Positions 44,890-52,998 of a stretch of 64,000 bases of DNA are shown here, in pieces (the first letter of the stretch is position 1; each line of letters starts with the position of its first letter). The stretch spans positions 1 through 64,000 of the forward strand of contig JAQWMR010000002.1 of assembly GCA_029246685.1 (NCBI GenBank), in the 5' to 3' direction. The translations under genes were made by a program, and so were the position numbers. The notes beneath the pieces were generated by a model, which ran no database searches, was not told where the DNA came from, and was given only the letters and a program-made list of their open reading frames with translations. Origin of the DNA: Acidimicrobiales bacterium. GTDB lineage: Bacteria; Actinomycetota; Acidimicrobiia; Acidimicrobiales; Aldehydirespiratoraceae.

Positions 44890-45728
44890 GCACCGACCCG
44901 AACAGTTACGACCCGTCGAAGCTGGCAACCATCACCGTCGAGATGGACGGGCACGTTGCCTGGGTCACGCTCAACCGGCCGGACGCCTACAACGCATTCA
45001 CACCGACGATGGAGCGCGAGATCAGCGAGACGTGGCAAGCCTTCCGCCGCGACGACAACGTGCGCGCCATCGTGCTGACCGCGGCAGGAGAGAAGTCGTT
45101 CTGCGTGGGCATCGACCGCAATGAGAGCGAGTTCACCGCCCTCGACGACAGTGCCGGGCTCTACGGCACCTCCAACAACTTCATGTATGACGACCCCGGC
45201 GAGAAGCTTGGACCGAAGTCGCAGGATCTCTGGAAGCCGGTGATCTGCGCGGTGAACGGCATGGCCGTCGGCGGCGCGTTCTATCTCCTCGCGGAGGCCG
45301 ACGTGATCATCGCGGCCGACAATGCGACCTTCTTCGATCCCCACGTCACGTACGGCATGGCTGCGGTCTACGAGCCGATGAAGATGCTGCAGCGCATGCC
45401 GCTCGGCGAGATCCTCCGGTTGTCTCTGCTCGGCAACTACGAGCGCATGTCGGCCGAGACTGCGCACCGCATCGGTTTGGTGAGCGAGGTCTGTCCTGGC
45501 GAGGAGCTCGTCGAACGGGCGAAGTGGATCGCCGACGCGATCGCCGCTCAGCCGCCGGTCGCGGTGCAGGGCACGATGCGGGCGATCTGGGCCGCCAACG
45601 ACATGGGCCGGCTCAACGCCATAGCGATGGCCCCCTCCATTCTCACGACCGGCACCGACGTCGCCGCGCTCGCGGCGGGCGCCGACTCGTTCAGCGAAGG
45701 CGCGCGAATCGAACCGCGAACTCGCTGA
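44886..45728 (+). CDS. Enoyl-CoA hydratase/isomerase family protein (crotonase), atypical
   Basis: A 280-residue crotonase-fold protein (WVTLNRPDAYNAF, VNGMAVGGAFYLLAEADV). By eye, the two Glu used by true enoyl-CoA hydratases are replaced by His (DPHVTYG) and Arg (GEILRLS), so water addition to enoyl-CoA is not assured; isomerase, hydrolase or decarboxylase roles are possible. It is the last gene of the coupled esterase-aminotransferase-crotonase unit. Confidence 0.8.
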   Translation: MSTDPNSYDPSKLATITVEMDGHVAWVTLNRPDAYNAFTPTMEREISETWQAFRRDDNVRAIVLTAAGEKSFCVGIDRNESEFTALDDSAGLYGTSNNFMYDDPGEKLGPKSQDLWKPVICAVNGMAVGGAFYLLAEADVIIAADNATFFDPHVTYGMAAVYEPMKMLQRMPLGEILRLSLLGNYERMSAETAHRIGLVSEVCPGEELVERAKWIADAIAAQPPVAVQGTMRAIWAANDMGRLNAIAMAPSILTTGTDVAALAAGADSFSEGARIEPRTR

Positions 45729-45746
45729 CGGGTCAGAATCGGACGG

Positions 45747-46169
45747 TCAGACGCCGAGGCGGACTCGGGCGGCGGCGCTCATGTCGATCAGGCGCTGCGG
45801 AACCATGACGCCGTTGACTTCGACGCCTCCGGCGGCAGCTCCACCACCGTCGGCGGCTTCTTCGCCGCCTCCGGCTGCTGCAGCCGCGGCTTCGGCGGCC
45901 GCTTCAGCCTCGATGGCTTCGTGGTCACGCTGAACGAGGAAGCGTTCGTAGTCCTTGGCCTTGACGAGGCTGTTGTGATCGATGTGGCCGATCGACTCGC
46001 CGTCGGTGAAGCGCACCCAGTAGCGGGTCCACTCGAATCCGTTCGCCACCGCGACCTTGCCCTGGCTGCCCGCGGGGTAGCCAGGAATGTCGTCGACCAG
46101 GCGCACCTTGGTGCCCCGCTTGAACGGATTTGCCTGGAGTTCGTTGGCGGTGGGTGGCGGCTTCGGCAC
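45747..46169 (-). CDS. Hypothetical protein with KOW-like N-terminus and Ala/Gly-rich tail
   Basis: A 140-residue protein of unknown function. The N-terminal half (KRGTKVRLVDDIPGYPAG, then GKVAVANGFEWTRYWVRF) looks like a small beta-barrel of SH3/KOW type. Residues ~85-115 are Ala/Glu/Gly-rich and probably flexible. GTG 46169 lies 8 nt after a minus-strand TACATT box. Confidence 0.7.
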   Translation of the reverse strand: MPKPPPTANELQANPFKRGTKVRLVDDIPGYPAGSQGKVAVANGFEWTRYWVRFTDGESIGHIDHNSLVKAKDYERFLVQRDHEAIEAEAAAEAAAAAAGGGEEAADGGGAAAGGVEVNGVMVPQRLIDMSAAARVRLGV

Positions 46170-46208
46170 GAGGAGAAAATGTAGCGCCTCCGTCTAGTGT
46201 CAGACGAC
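46170..46208. promoter_or_regulatory. Divergent leaderless promoters, hypothetical / crotonase
   Basis: Minus-strand TACATT (46183-46178) lies 8 nt before GTG 46169; plus-strand TAGTGT (46195-46200) lies 8 nt before ATG 46209. Confidence 0.5.
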
Positions 46209-47030
46209 ATGAGCGACTCGTCTCCTGCGACCTTTGTCACCATCGACCGGACGGACCCCACCGTTCCCGTCGTCACCCTCAATCGGCCGGATCGCCGCAA
46301 TGCGCTCTCCATGGAGCTCGTCAGCGACGGCATCGCCGCGTTTCGCGAGCTGCACCGTGACCGCGATGCACGGGCGGTCGTCCTCGTCGGGGCGGGGGAG
46401 GGGTTCTGTGCCGGCGCCGACCTGAAGGGCGGTTCGCCCGCGCCGGACTCGGAGAGCCGCGGGCCCGTCGGCAGCGTCTACCGCGCTCAGGAGCACATCG
46501 TGGACTTCATGATGGCGGTGCACGAGTGCGACAAGCCGGTGGTCGCGGCCGTGCACGGGGCCGCGGTCGGCGGGGGACTCGCACTCGCGCTGGCGAGCGA
46601 TCTGCGAGTGGCCGACACGACTGCATACTTCGGCTCGGTGTTCATCAAGGTCGGCCTGACGTCATGCGACATCGGCACGAGCTACTTCCTGCCTCGTCTC
46701 GTCGGCTCGGGTCACGCCATGGACATGATGATCACCGGCCGGCATGTGCCGGCGCAGGAGGCTGACCGCATGGGCATGCTCAACATGCTCGTGCCCGAAG
46801 GCACCCACCTCGATGCGGCGAAGGACTACGCCGCCCAGATCGCGAAGAACAACGAATACGGCGTCTGGCTGACCAAGCGGGGGCTGTGGGCCAACATCGA
46901 CGCGCCGTCGATCCGTCATGCAGTCGAGCTCGAGAATCGACAGCAAATCCTCGGCACGTTCACCGGCAACATGACCGAAGCCATGCGGGCGTTCGGCGAG
47001 GGCCGCGAACCTGAGTGGGGACCGCTGTAG
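46209..47030 (+). CDS. Enoyl-CoA hydratase/isomerase family protein (crotonase)
   Basis: A 273-residue crotonase-fold protein (VVTLNRPDRRNALSM, GFCAGADLKGG, HGAAVGGGLALALASDLRVA). Compared with rat enoyl-CoA hydratase, the position of the first catalytic Glu is Phe (GSVFIKVG) and the second is Asp (HAMDMMITG), so the reaction is uncertain. ATG 46209 is chosen by the -10 box; GTG 46197 would add 4 residues. It ends 22 nt before the amidohydrolase. Confidence 0.83.
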   Translation: MSDSSPATFVTIDRTDPTVPVVTLNRPDRRNALSMELVSDGIAAFRELHRDRDARAVVLVGAGEGFCAGADLKGGSPAPDSESRGPVGSVYRAQEHIVDFMMAVHECDKPVVAAVHGAAVGGGLALALASDLRVADTTAYFGSVFIKVGLTSCDIGTSYFLPRLVGSGHAMDMMITGRHVPAQEADRMGMLNMLVPEGTHLDAAKDYAAQIAKNNEYGVWLTKRGLWANIDAPSIRHAVELENRQQILGTFTGNMTEAMRAFGEGREPEWGPL

Positions 47031-47039
47031 GCGTCGCAC

Positions 47040-47052
47040 TACCCTGGTTGTC
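47040..47052 (+). promoter_or_regulatory. -10 box for leaderless amidohydrolase mRNA
   Basis: TACCCT at 47040-47045 is followed by 7 nt and ATG 47053. Confidence 0.5.
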
Positions 47053-48255
47053 ATGACGCCCGAGGATCTCGACTACAAGCCCTTCGACGCCGACAACCAC
47101 TACTACGAGGCGATCGACGCGTTCACTCGCCACGTTCCAGCGGAGATGCAGCCCCGCGTCGTTCAGTGGGTCGAGATGAACGGCCGCAAGTACAACCTCG
47201 TGGGCGGCAAGCTCTCCAACGCGGTCGTGAACCCCACATGGGATCCGGTCGCGATGCCGGGTGCGCTGCACGAGTACTTCAAGGGCAACCCTGAAGGCCG
47301 GAGCCCAGCCGACATGCTCAAGGAGCGTGAGCCGCTTCCGGACTACTACATGGGGTCCGAGGCCAGGCTGAAGGTCGTCGAGGAGCAGGGCCTTTCCGGT
47401 GTGTGGCTCTTCCCGACGCTCGGCGTGCTCTACGAGCAGCTGATCCAGCGTGACGTCGAGGCGTGCACGGTGATGATGCAGGCGTTCAACCAGTGGATCC
47501 TCGACGACTGGGGCTACAACTACGAGAACAGGATCTTCGGCGCGCCGTATCTCTGCTTGGGCGACCCGCAGGCCGCGGCGGCCGAGGTCGACAAGGTGGT
47601 CGGTCTGGGCGCCCGTGTGCTCGTCATGCGGCCCGCTCCCGTCATGACGGAGACCGGTCAGCTCTCGCCGTTCAACAGCTACTTCGACCCGGTCTGGGAG
47701 CGGATCAACGAGGCCGGCGTCACGCTCGTGATCCACGCTGGCGCCAGTGGCTACTCGTCCATGGGTTACACCCCGGACCGCAAGTTCTCGGCCGGGGGCA
47801 TCGGCAAGAACGCGGGATACTTCGGCCCCAGCCTTGCCAGCTTCGCGATCGAGCGGGCGGCGCAGGACTGGTTGATCCAGTCCGTCTTCGAGAAGATCTA
47901 CGACCGGTTCCCGCGGGTGCGGGTCGCGTCGATCGAGAACGGGTCTGACTTCCTCGATCCGATGTTCCGCAAGTTCGACCAGACGGTGAAGAAGAGCTTC
48001 GGTTGGTTCAACGACCACCCGATCGACACCTTCAAGGAGAAGGTGTGGATGAACCCGTTCTGGGAGGACGACGTCAACGAGGTCGCGGCGCTCATGGGCC
48101 CGGACCACGTCATCTTTGGGTCCGACTGGCCCCACATCGAGGGTCTGCCCACGCCGCTCGATTACCTGGTCGAGTTGAAGGAGTTCGACGCTGCCGATCA
48201 GAAGAAGATTCTGCTCGACAACGTCATCTCCCTGAACACGCCGCTGCCGGCCTGA
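47053..48255 (+). CDS. Amidohydrolase family 2 (ACMSD-like) metal-dependent hydrolase
   Basis: A 400-residue TIM-barrel protein. It has an N-terminal DADNHYYE (in place of the usual HxH metal pair), a mid HAG motif (VIHAGASGYSS), IENGSDF and the late metal Asp in GSDWPHIEG. Members act on aromatic or amide substrates, often by decarboxylation. The partial change at the first metal motif is worth noting, though many family members have the D-x-D/N-H form. Confidence 0.82.
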   Translation: MTPEDLDYKPFDADNHYYEAIDAFTRHVPAEMQPRVVQWVEMNGRKYNLVGGKLSNAVVNPTWDPVAMPGALHEYFKGNPEGRSPADMLKEREPLPDYYMGSEARLKVVEEQGLSGVWLFPTLGVLYEQLIQRDVEACTVMMQAFNQWILDDWGYNYENRIFGAPYLCLGDPQAAAAEVDKVVGLGARVLVMRPAPVMTETGQLSPFNSYFDPVWERINEAGVTLVIHAGASGYSSMGYTPDRKFSAGGIGKNAGYFGPSLASFAIERAAQDWLIQSVFEKIYDRFPRVRVASIENGSDFLDPMFRKFDQTVKKSFGWFNDHPIDTFKEKVWMNPFWEDDVNEVAALMGPDHVIFGSDWPHIEGLPTPLDYLVELKEFDAADQKKILLDNVISLNTPLPA

Positions 48256-48272
48256 CCCCGGAGGGCCACAAC

Positions 48273-49144
48273 GTGGCCCACGATCACGCACATGGCACGG
48301 GCCGCGATCTCGCGGTGGCGGCCGGCGCCAACTCCGTTCTGCTGGTCGTCCAGGTCATCGGAGCGATCGCGTTCGGCTCTGTCGCGCTGCTGGCCGATTC
48401 GGTTCATCAGGCGAGCGACGTCGTCTCGTTGCTCCTCGCGGTGGGCATTGCGGCGCTCGTCGCTCGACCGACGTCCAGCCAGTACTCCTTCGGCTTCCGG
48501 CGTGCAGATGCGCTCGGTGGGCTCGCGCACGCCGTCCTGCTCGCCTCCGGCGCAGTGCTGGTCGTAGTCGAGGCCGTCCGCCGCCTCGATGGCGACCATC
48601 GCGTCGACGGTCTTGGTGTGGTCGCGCTGGCCGCGTTCGGGCTTCTCTTCAACGGGTTGAGCGCCCGTTGGCTCCACGTCGGGCATGGCGGTTCACTCAA
48701 CGTGGAAGGTGCCGTTCTGCATCTGGTCGCCGACGCAATGGGGTCCTTCGTCGTCCTTGTCGGTGGCGCCCTTGTCGTGTTCACGGATGCCGATTGGGTC
48801 GACCCGGTCGCGTCGATGGTGGTCGTCGCGCTCATCGTCTGGTCGGCCGGACGACTCGCTCGAGTGTCGCTGCATGTGCTGCTGGACGGAGTCCCGGAGA
48901 GCGTGGATCTCGATGAGCTCCGGGAGCTTGTGGTCGCCGAGCCCTTGGAGGAAGACGTCCACCACCTGCAGGTCCCTTCGACGGCGCCACGTTGAGCCTC
49001 ACCGGCCATGTGCTCGTCGCGACCGATGAACTCCATGAGGCGGAGAGCGTCACGCGGCGGCTGTCGGATGTTCTTGCTGATCAAGGAATCACCCACGTGA
49101 CGCTGCAGGCCGAGTGTCATCCGTGCGATGAGCCCGAGTGTTGA
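48273..49144 (+). pseudogene. Cation diffusion facilitator (CDF) metal exporter, frameshifted near its C-terminus
   Basis: GTG 48273 follows GGAGGG and starts a CDF-type Zn/Co/Mn exporter (ALLADSVHQASDVVSLLLAV, then HLVADAMGSFVVLVGG, with metal-binding HxxxD pairs). The open frame ends at 48995 with VHHLQVPSTAPR. The expected end of the cytoplasmic domain, from FDGATLSLTGHVLVATDELH to ECHPCDEPEC, lies in the next frame up to TGA 49144. The lesion is at about 48974-48977 and fits a 4-nt loss at the usual HVWSLDG site. A truncated 240-residue product could still be made. Confidence 0.8.
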
Positions 49145-49178
49145 ACGGTGCCTCGTTTTGACGTACCTCTCGAGACGC

Positions 49179-49838
49179 ATGTCTCGGAGATCAGGGCGAC
49201 TGGCGGGGCTCGTGAGTGCGTTGGCGATCATGGTCTCGTCGTGCGTCACGGGTACCTGGACGGGGAACAACGCCGACCCGAGCGTTGTCGTCATCGGCGA
49301 CTCTCTGGTCTTCATCAGCGAGCGGTCCGGACCGGGTGGCACCGAGACCTGGATCACCGATGACTTGGTCGCCGGAGGTGCCTACGGGTACGTGACCGGA
49401 TGGATCGGCTCCACGCTCTGGCTCGGCTACGAGGTTGCGTGGGAGAGCCCGAGCCGCCAGGGCATCATCCCCGATGTGTTGGTCGTCGCACTCGGTACGA
49501 ACGACATGCGGATATTTCCGGGTGAAACAGAGCCAGGTGGCGACGTGGAGAAGTCCCGGCTCGACATCAAGGCATGGCTTGCCGAGGTTCCGGCCGCCTG
49601 CGTCGTGCTGGTCGGGGTCGCGGAGAACATCTGGGGCTGGGGTCTGGACGTTTCCGGGCCCGCCTGGAACGCGATGCTCGCCGACGAAGCCGCGCTCCAC
49701 GCGAACGCGACCTATGTCCCGTGGGAGCCGGACCTTGCCTGGGTTTCCGGAGGGAGTCAGCCTCACCCGAACTCGGTGGGTCGTGTTGCGTACCGCGACC
49801 TCATCGTTGCCGAGGCCCTGGACTGCGCTGGACTCTGA
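49179..49838 (+). CDS. SGNH-hydrolase-like lipoprotein
   Basis: A 219-residue secreted protein. The N-terminus is a lipoprotein signal (GRLAGLVSALAIMVSSC). The mature part has the SGNH blocks VIGDSLVF (Ser), GTNDM and a final PHPNSVGR with a His. It therefore looks like a surface-anchored esterase. ATG 49179 gives the signal peptide; the upstream ATG 49128 would overlap the CDF tail and spoil it. Confidence 0.8.
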   Translation: MSRRSGRLAGLVSALAIMVSSCVTGTWTGNNADPSVVVIGDSLVFISERSGPGGTETWITDDLVAGGAYGYVTGWIGSTLWLGYEVAWESPSRQGIIPDVLVVALGTNDMRIFPGETEPGGDVEKSRLDIKAWLAEVPAACVVLVGVAENIWGWGLDVSGPAWNAMLADEAALHANATYVPWEPDLAWVSGGSQPHPNSVGRVAYRDLIVAEALDCAGL

Positions 49839-49863
49839 CCCGTCGTTGGGACGCTGGCCGAGA

Positions 49864-49899
49864 AGTGAACGCTCACTAACTTTTTGGTACCATGGCGGA
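49864..49899 (+). promoter_or_regulatory. Operator palindrome and -10 box for acyl-CoA dehydrogenase
   Basis: AGTGAACGCTCACT (49864-49877) is an inverted repeat of the type bound by TetR-family regulators of fatty-acid genes. TACCAT (49888-49893) then lies 6 nt before ATG 49900. The palindrome would cover the -35 to -20 region, so repression is likely. The regulator is not in the window. Confidence 0.55.
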
Positions 49900-51159
49900 A
49901 TGAGCACCCCCTTGCCGACCGCTGACACCGTGCGAGCCGACCTCGACGCCTGGCTCGATGAGAACTGGGACGAGAGCCTCACTGTCGAGGAGTGGTGGAA
50001 CCGGCTCGCGCCGACGGGCTACGCCCATCCGACGCTTCCGGAAAACGCCGGAGGCAAGGGCTGGGGCCGTGACCTCGCGGCGGTCGTCAACACCGTCATG
50101 GCTGATCGTGAGGTGATGGGTCCGCCGTCGTCCGGTCTTGGCTGGATGCTGGCGGCACCGACCATAGCTGCGCACGCCACGCAGGAGCAGATCGACCAGT
50201 TCGTCCCCGAGATCCTCACCGGCCAGGTCGGCTGGTGTCAGTTGTTCTCCGAGCCGGGAGCAGGGTCTGACCTCGCCGGCCTCAGCTGCAAGGCGGAGAA
50301 GGACGGCGATGAGTGGGTCATCACCGGCCAGAAGGTGTGGACGTCCGGCGGCCAGGTTGCCGATTGGGGCATGTTGATCGCACGGACTGATCCCGAAGCG
50401 CCGAAGCACAAGGGGATCAGCTACTTCGCCTTCGAGATGGACCAGCCGGGTGTCGCCGTGCGGCCGCTCACGGAGATGACGGGGCGGGCCATGTTCAACG
50501 AGGTCTTCATCGACGAGGCCCGCGTGCTCGATGTCAACATGATCGGTGGGCTCAACAACGGCTGGGCGGTCGCCAACTCGACACTGATGTTCGAGCGGGC
50601 GTCGCTCGGGTCGGCCGGCAAGAAGCCGAAGACGGCGACGCCGGGCAAGAAGGGGAAGGCGCTGCAGCGTGCCGTCACCGACTTTGCGAAGAAGGAGCGC
50701 ACCGAGGGCGGGGTGCCAGCCCTCGGACCGGGCCTCTGGCAGCGCTACGTCGACCTCGCGACGAAGTCCGGCAAGATCGAGGATCCCGTCTTTCGACAGG
50801 ATCTGATGAAGCTCTATTCGCTGATCGAGATCAACCGGCTCGGCACGCTGCGAGCAAAGGATCCGAACCAGCGCACCGGCGCCGAGGCCAACATCGGCAA
50901 GCTCCATATGTCCGACATGTTCCGTTCGTTCCGCGATGTCGGCTGTTCGGTGCTCGGTGCCGACGCCATGCTTTCCGGAAAGTCGGAGCCCACGACCGGC
51001 GGTTCGGTCGCGGAGCTGACGCTCTTCTCGCCGGGCCCGTCCATCTACGGCGGCACCGACCAGATTCAGCGCAACATCATCGGTGAGCGCATTCTCGGCC
51101 TGCCCCGCGAGCCGGGCCCCGACAAGAACACCGCCTTCAAGGACCTGCCGAAGAACTGA
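49900..51159 (+). CDS. Acyl-CoA dehydrogenase
   Basis: A 419-residue FAD enzyme that introduces a double bond into acyl-CoA. It has the CQLFSEPGAGSDLAGLSCKA signature, TGQKVWTSGGQVADWG and a C-terminal GGTDQIQRNIIGERILGLPR. Unusual is a Lys-rich insertion in the middle (KKPKTATPGKKGKALQRA, about 246-263). The reaction is clear, the chain length is not. Confidence 0.9.
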   Translation: MSTPLPTADTVRADLDAWLDENWDESLTVEEWWNRLAPTGYAHPTLPENAGGKGWGRDLAAVVNTVMADREVMGPPSSGLGWMLAAPTIAAHATQEQIDQFVPEILTGQVGWCQLFSEPGAGSDLAGLSCKAEKDGDEWVITGQKVWTSGGQVADWGMLIARTDPEAPKHKGISYFAFEMDQPGVAVRPLTEMTGRAMFNEVFIDEARVLDVNMIGGLNNGWAVANSTLMFERASLGSAGKKPKTATPGKKGKALQRAVTDFAKKERTEGGVPALGPGLWQRYVDLATKSGKIEDPVFRQDLMKLYSLIEINRLGTLRAKDPNQRTGAEANIGKLHMSDMFRSFRDVGCSVLGADAMLSGKSEPTTGGSVAELTLFSPGPSIYGGTDQIQRNIIGERILGLPREPGPDKNTAFKDLPKN

Positions 51160-51199
51160 AGCGGCGACTCGGGCCTACCGGGTCGGGTTCAATGCCGTC

Positions 51200-51574
51200 G
51201 TGAGTAGGGCATCAGCGTCGCTCGTCCACGCGGCGACCGCTCGTCGCATGCTCAACACTCCGGGCGAGCCACTGTCTCCGGCCGCCTATGCGCTGACGTT
51301 CGTCGTCGAGAGTGGCGGCGTCGATGGGGTCAATGAGCTCATCGAGATCTTTCGTCGGGAACCGACGACACTCCACGCCCGCTGGCTCACTGTGGCCTTG
51401 TTCCGCGCCGGTCGACTGGCTGAGGTCCGTCAGCTCACCGCCGGGGCGCCGGCCGATTCGATCGAGACCGCAACAACGGTCGCCGGAATGCTCAGCGCGG
51501 GAGCACCGATCGGCACGCATCGTGCACCGCCTGGGCCATCGACGATGCCCCCTGCGCCGCCAGCTGATCGCTGA
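51200..51574 (+). CDS. Hypothetical protein, possibly truncated, overlapping the next gene antisense
   Basis: A 124-residue frame from GTG 51200. Residues 1-100 are helical and protein-like (LSPAAYALTFVVESGGVDG, LHARWLTVALFRAGRLAEV), but the last ~25 residues overlap the 3' end of the isomerase gene on the other strand and are Pro-rich. It may be the N-terminal stub of a longer gene. No family recognised. Confidence 0.4.
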   Translation: MSRASASLVHAATARRMLNTPGEPLSPAAYALTFVVESGGVDGVNELIEIFRREPTTLHARWLTVALFRAGRLAEVRQLTAGAPADSIETATTVAGMLSAGAPIGTHRAPPGPSTMPPAPPADR

Positions 51575-52316
51575 ACACTTCTGCTGCCACGAACGGATCG
51601 CTCCCGATGTGTTCGAGCGCATCCCAGATCGCGGCGTAATCGACGAGCCCCGCGCCCGGCGCCTGGCGGCCATGCATCGCCTCGTTCTCGATCTGATCGA
51701 CGGGCATGTCCGCAGCGTCGGACGGATCACAGAGCTGGACGTAGGCGATCCGGTCACCGGGCAGAGAACGGAGGACATCGAGGTCCGGTCCGCCCGGCTG
51801 GCGGATCCAGTGGAACGTGTCGAGCAGCACGGTCGCCGAGTCCGAGCCACTGGCGAGAACCAGCTCGTTGGCTGCCGCGAGGGACGGCACGCCCGTCCAA
51901 GGCAGGAACTCGAGGGCAATCAGCATGTCGGCCTCCGCTGCTCGCTCGGCGACCGAGGCGAGCCCGGCCGCGGCCGCGCCTGTGTCGTCGATGGGCCCCA
52001 GACAGGCTGCGCCGATGATGCGAGCGCCGAGATCCGAGCCGGTCGCGATCAACCCGTCGATCTCCGCCGTGACGGCATCGCTCGGCCCGCCGGTCCAGCC
52101 GATCGTCGCCTCGACGGCTTCGACCTTCAGCCCGGAGGCCCGCACCGCGTCGACTGCCCCGGCACCGGCGAACATCAGGTGAAACGCCCACAGGCTGACC
52201 GAGTCGAACCCGGCCGCCGCCGTCGCGTCGATGTACCCGCGGAACGAGTCGCCATCGACGGCCATCGGGTCCGGGAGCAGAGTGGAAGGACAGTTGCCCA
52301 AAGAAGTGATCTGCAT
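51492..52316 (-). CDS. Sugar phosphate isomerase/epimerase (xylose-isomerase-like TIM barrel)
   Basis: A 274-residue TIM-barrel protein (AGFDSVSLWAFHLMFAG, ALEFLPWTGVPSL, VLLDTFHWIRQPGG, RIAYVQLCDPSD) of the AP-endonuclease-2 family, with metal-binding Glu, Asp, His and Glu at the barrel mouth. The sugar is unknown. ATG 52316 lies 6 nt after a GATACT box that overlaps the -10 box of the divergent gene. Confidence 0.82.
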   Translation of the reverse strand: MQITSLGNCPSTLLPDPMAVDGDSFRGYIDATAAAGFDSVSLWAFHLMFAGAGAVDAVRASGLKVEAVEATIGWTGGPSDAVTAEIDGLIATGSDLGARIIGAACLGPIDDTGAAAAGLASVAERAAEADMLIALEFLPWTGVPSLAAANELVLASGSDSATVLLDTFHWIRQPGGPDLDVLRSLPGDRIAYVQLCDPSDAADMPVDQIENEAMHGRQAPGAGLVDYAAIWDALEHIGSDPFVAAEVFSDQLAAQGASSMAQAVHDACRSVLPR

Positions 52317-52338
52317 CGGGCGAGTATCGTCGCCCGGC
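52317..52338. promoter_or_regulatory. Overlapping divergent -10 boxes
   Basis: Just 22 nt separate two divergent start codons. The minus-strand -10 (GATACT, 52328-52323, 6 nt before ATG 52316) and the plus-strand -10 (TATCGT, 52325-52330, 8 nt before GTG 52339) share four base pairs, so RNA polymerase can hold only one at a time. Confidence 0.5.
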
Positions 52339-52977
52339 GTGGGAGACGACGAACCGCTCGGCCTCGACGACGCCTACGCACTAGAGACGCCGGACGACAA
52401 TCGCCGGCTCTACGCCTCGTGGGCCGACACGTACGACACCGAGTTCATCGAGGCGAAGGGCTACCGGTATCACCTTGAAGTGACGCGGGTGCTCGTCCGC
52501 GATGGCGTCCCGGACGGGCCAGTACTCGATGTCGGATGTGGAACCGGTCAGGTCGGCGCGGCGCTTCGCGACGCTGGTGTGGTCGTCTTCGACGGCGTCG
52601 ACATCTCCCCGGAGATGCTCGACCAGGCCGACCGACGAGGGATCTATCGGACTCTCTCCGAAGCCGATCTGACGCAGACGCTCCCGCTCGACGACGACGT
52701 CTACGCCGCGGTCATCAGTGCCGGCACGTTCACCCACGGGCACCTTCCACCCGAACCCCTGGGCGAACTCATACGGATTCTTGCGCCCGGCGGACGGGCG
52801 GCGATCGGCATCAACGCTGCGCACTTCGCCGAGTTTCGGTTCGCTGACTGGCTCGATCGGGCCGCCACCACAGGCCTTGTCACCCCGTTCGAGACCGTGG
52901 TCGTGCCGGTCTACGAAGGCTCCGACTCGGCGAATCCGGATGACATGGCGCAGGTGGTCACCTTCGCGGCACGCTGA
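52339..52977 (+). CDS. Class I SAM-dependent methyltransferase
   Basis: A 212-residue methyltransferase. It has the SAM loop VLDVGCGTGQVG (about 62-73), DGVDISPEMLDQA and ISAGTFTHGHLP. An N-terminal YASWADTYD is typical of small-molecule methyltransferases. The acceptor is unknown. GTG 52339 is set by the -10 box. Confidence 0.85.
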   Translation: MGDDEPLGLDDAYALETPDDNRRLYASWADTYDTEFIEAKGYRYHLEVTRVLVRDGVPDGPVLDVGCGTGQVGAALRDAGVVVFDGVDISPEMLDQADRRGIYRTLSEADLTQTLPLDDDVYAAVISAGTFTHGHLPPEPLGELIRILAPGGRAAIGINAAHFAEFRFADWLDRAATTGLVTPFETVVVPVYEGSDSANPDDMAQVVTFAAR

Positions 52978-52998
52978 CGGGGGCACTAGACAGGGCGC

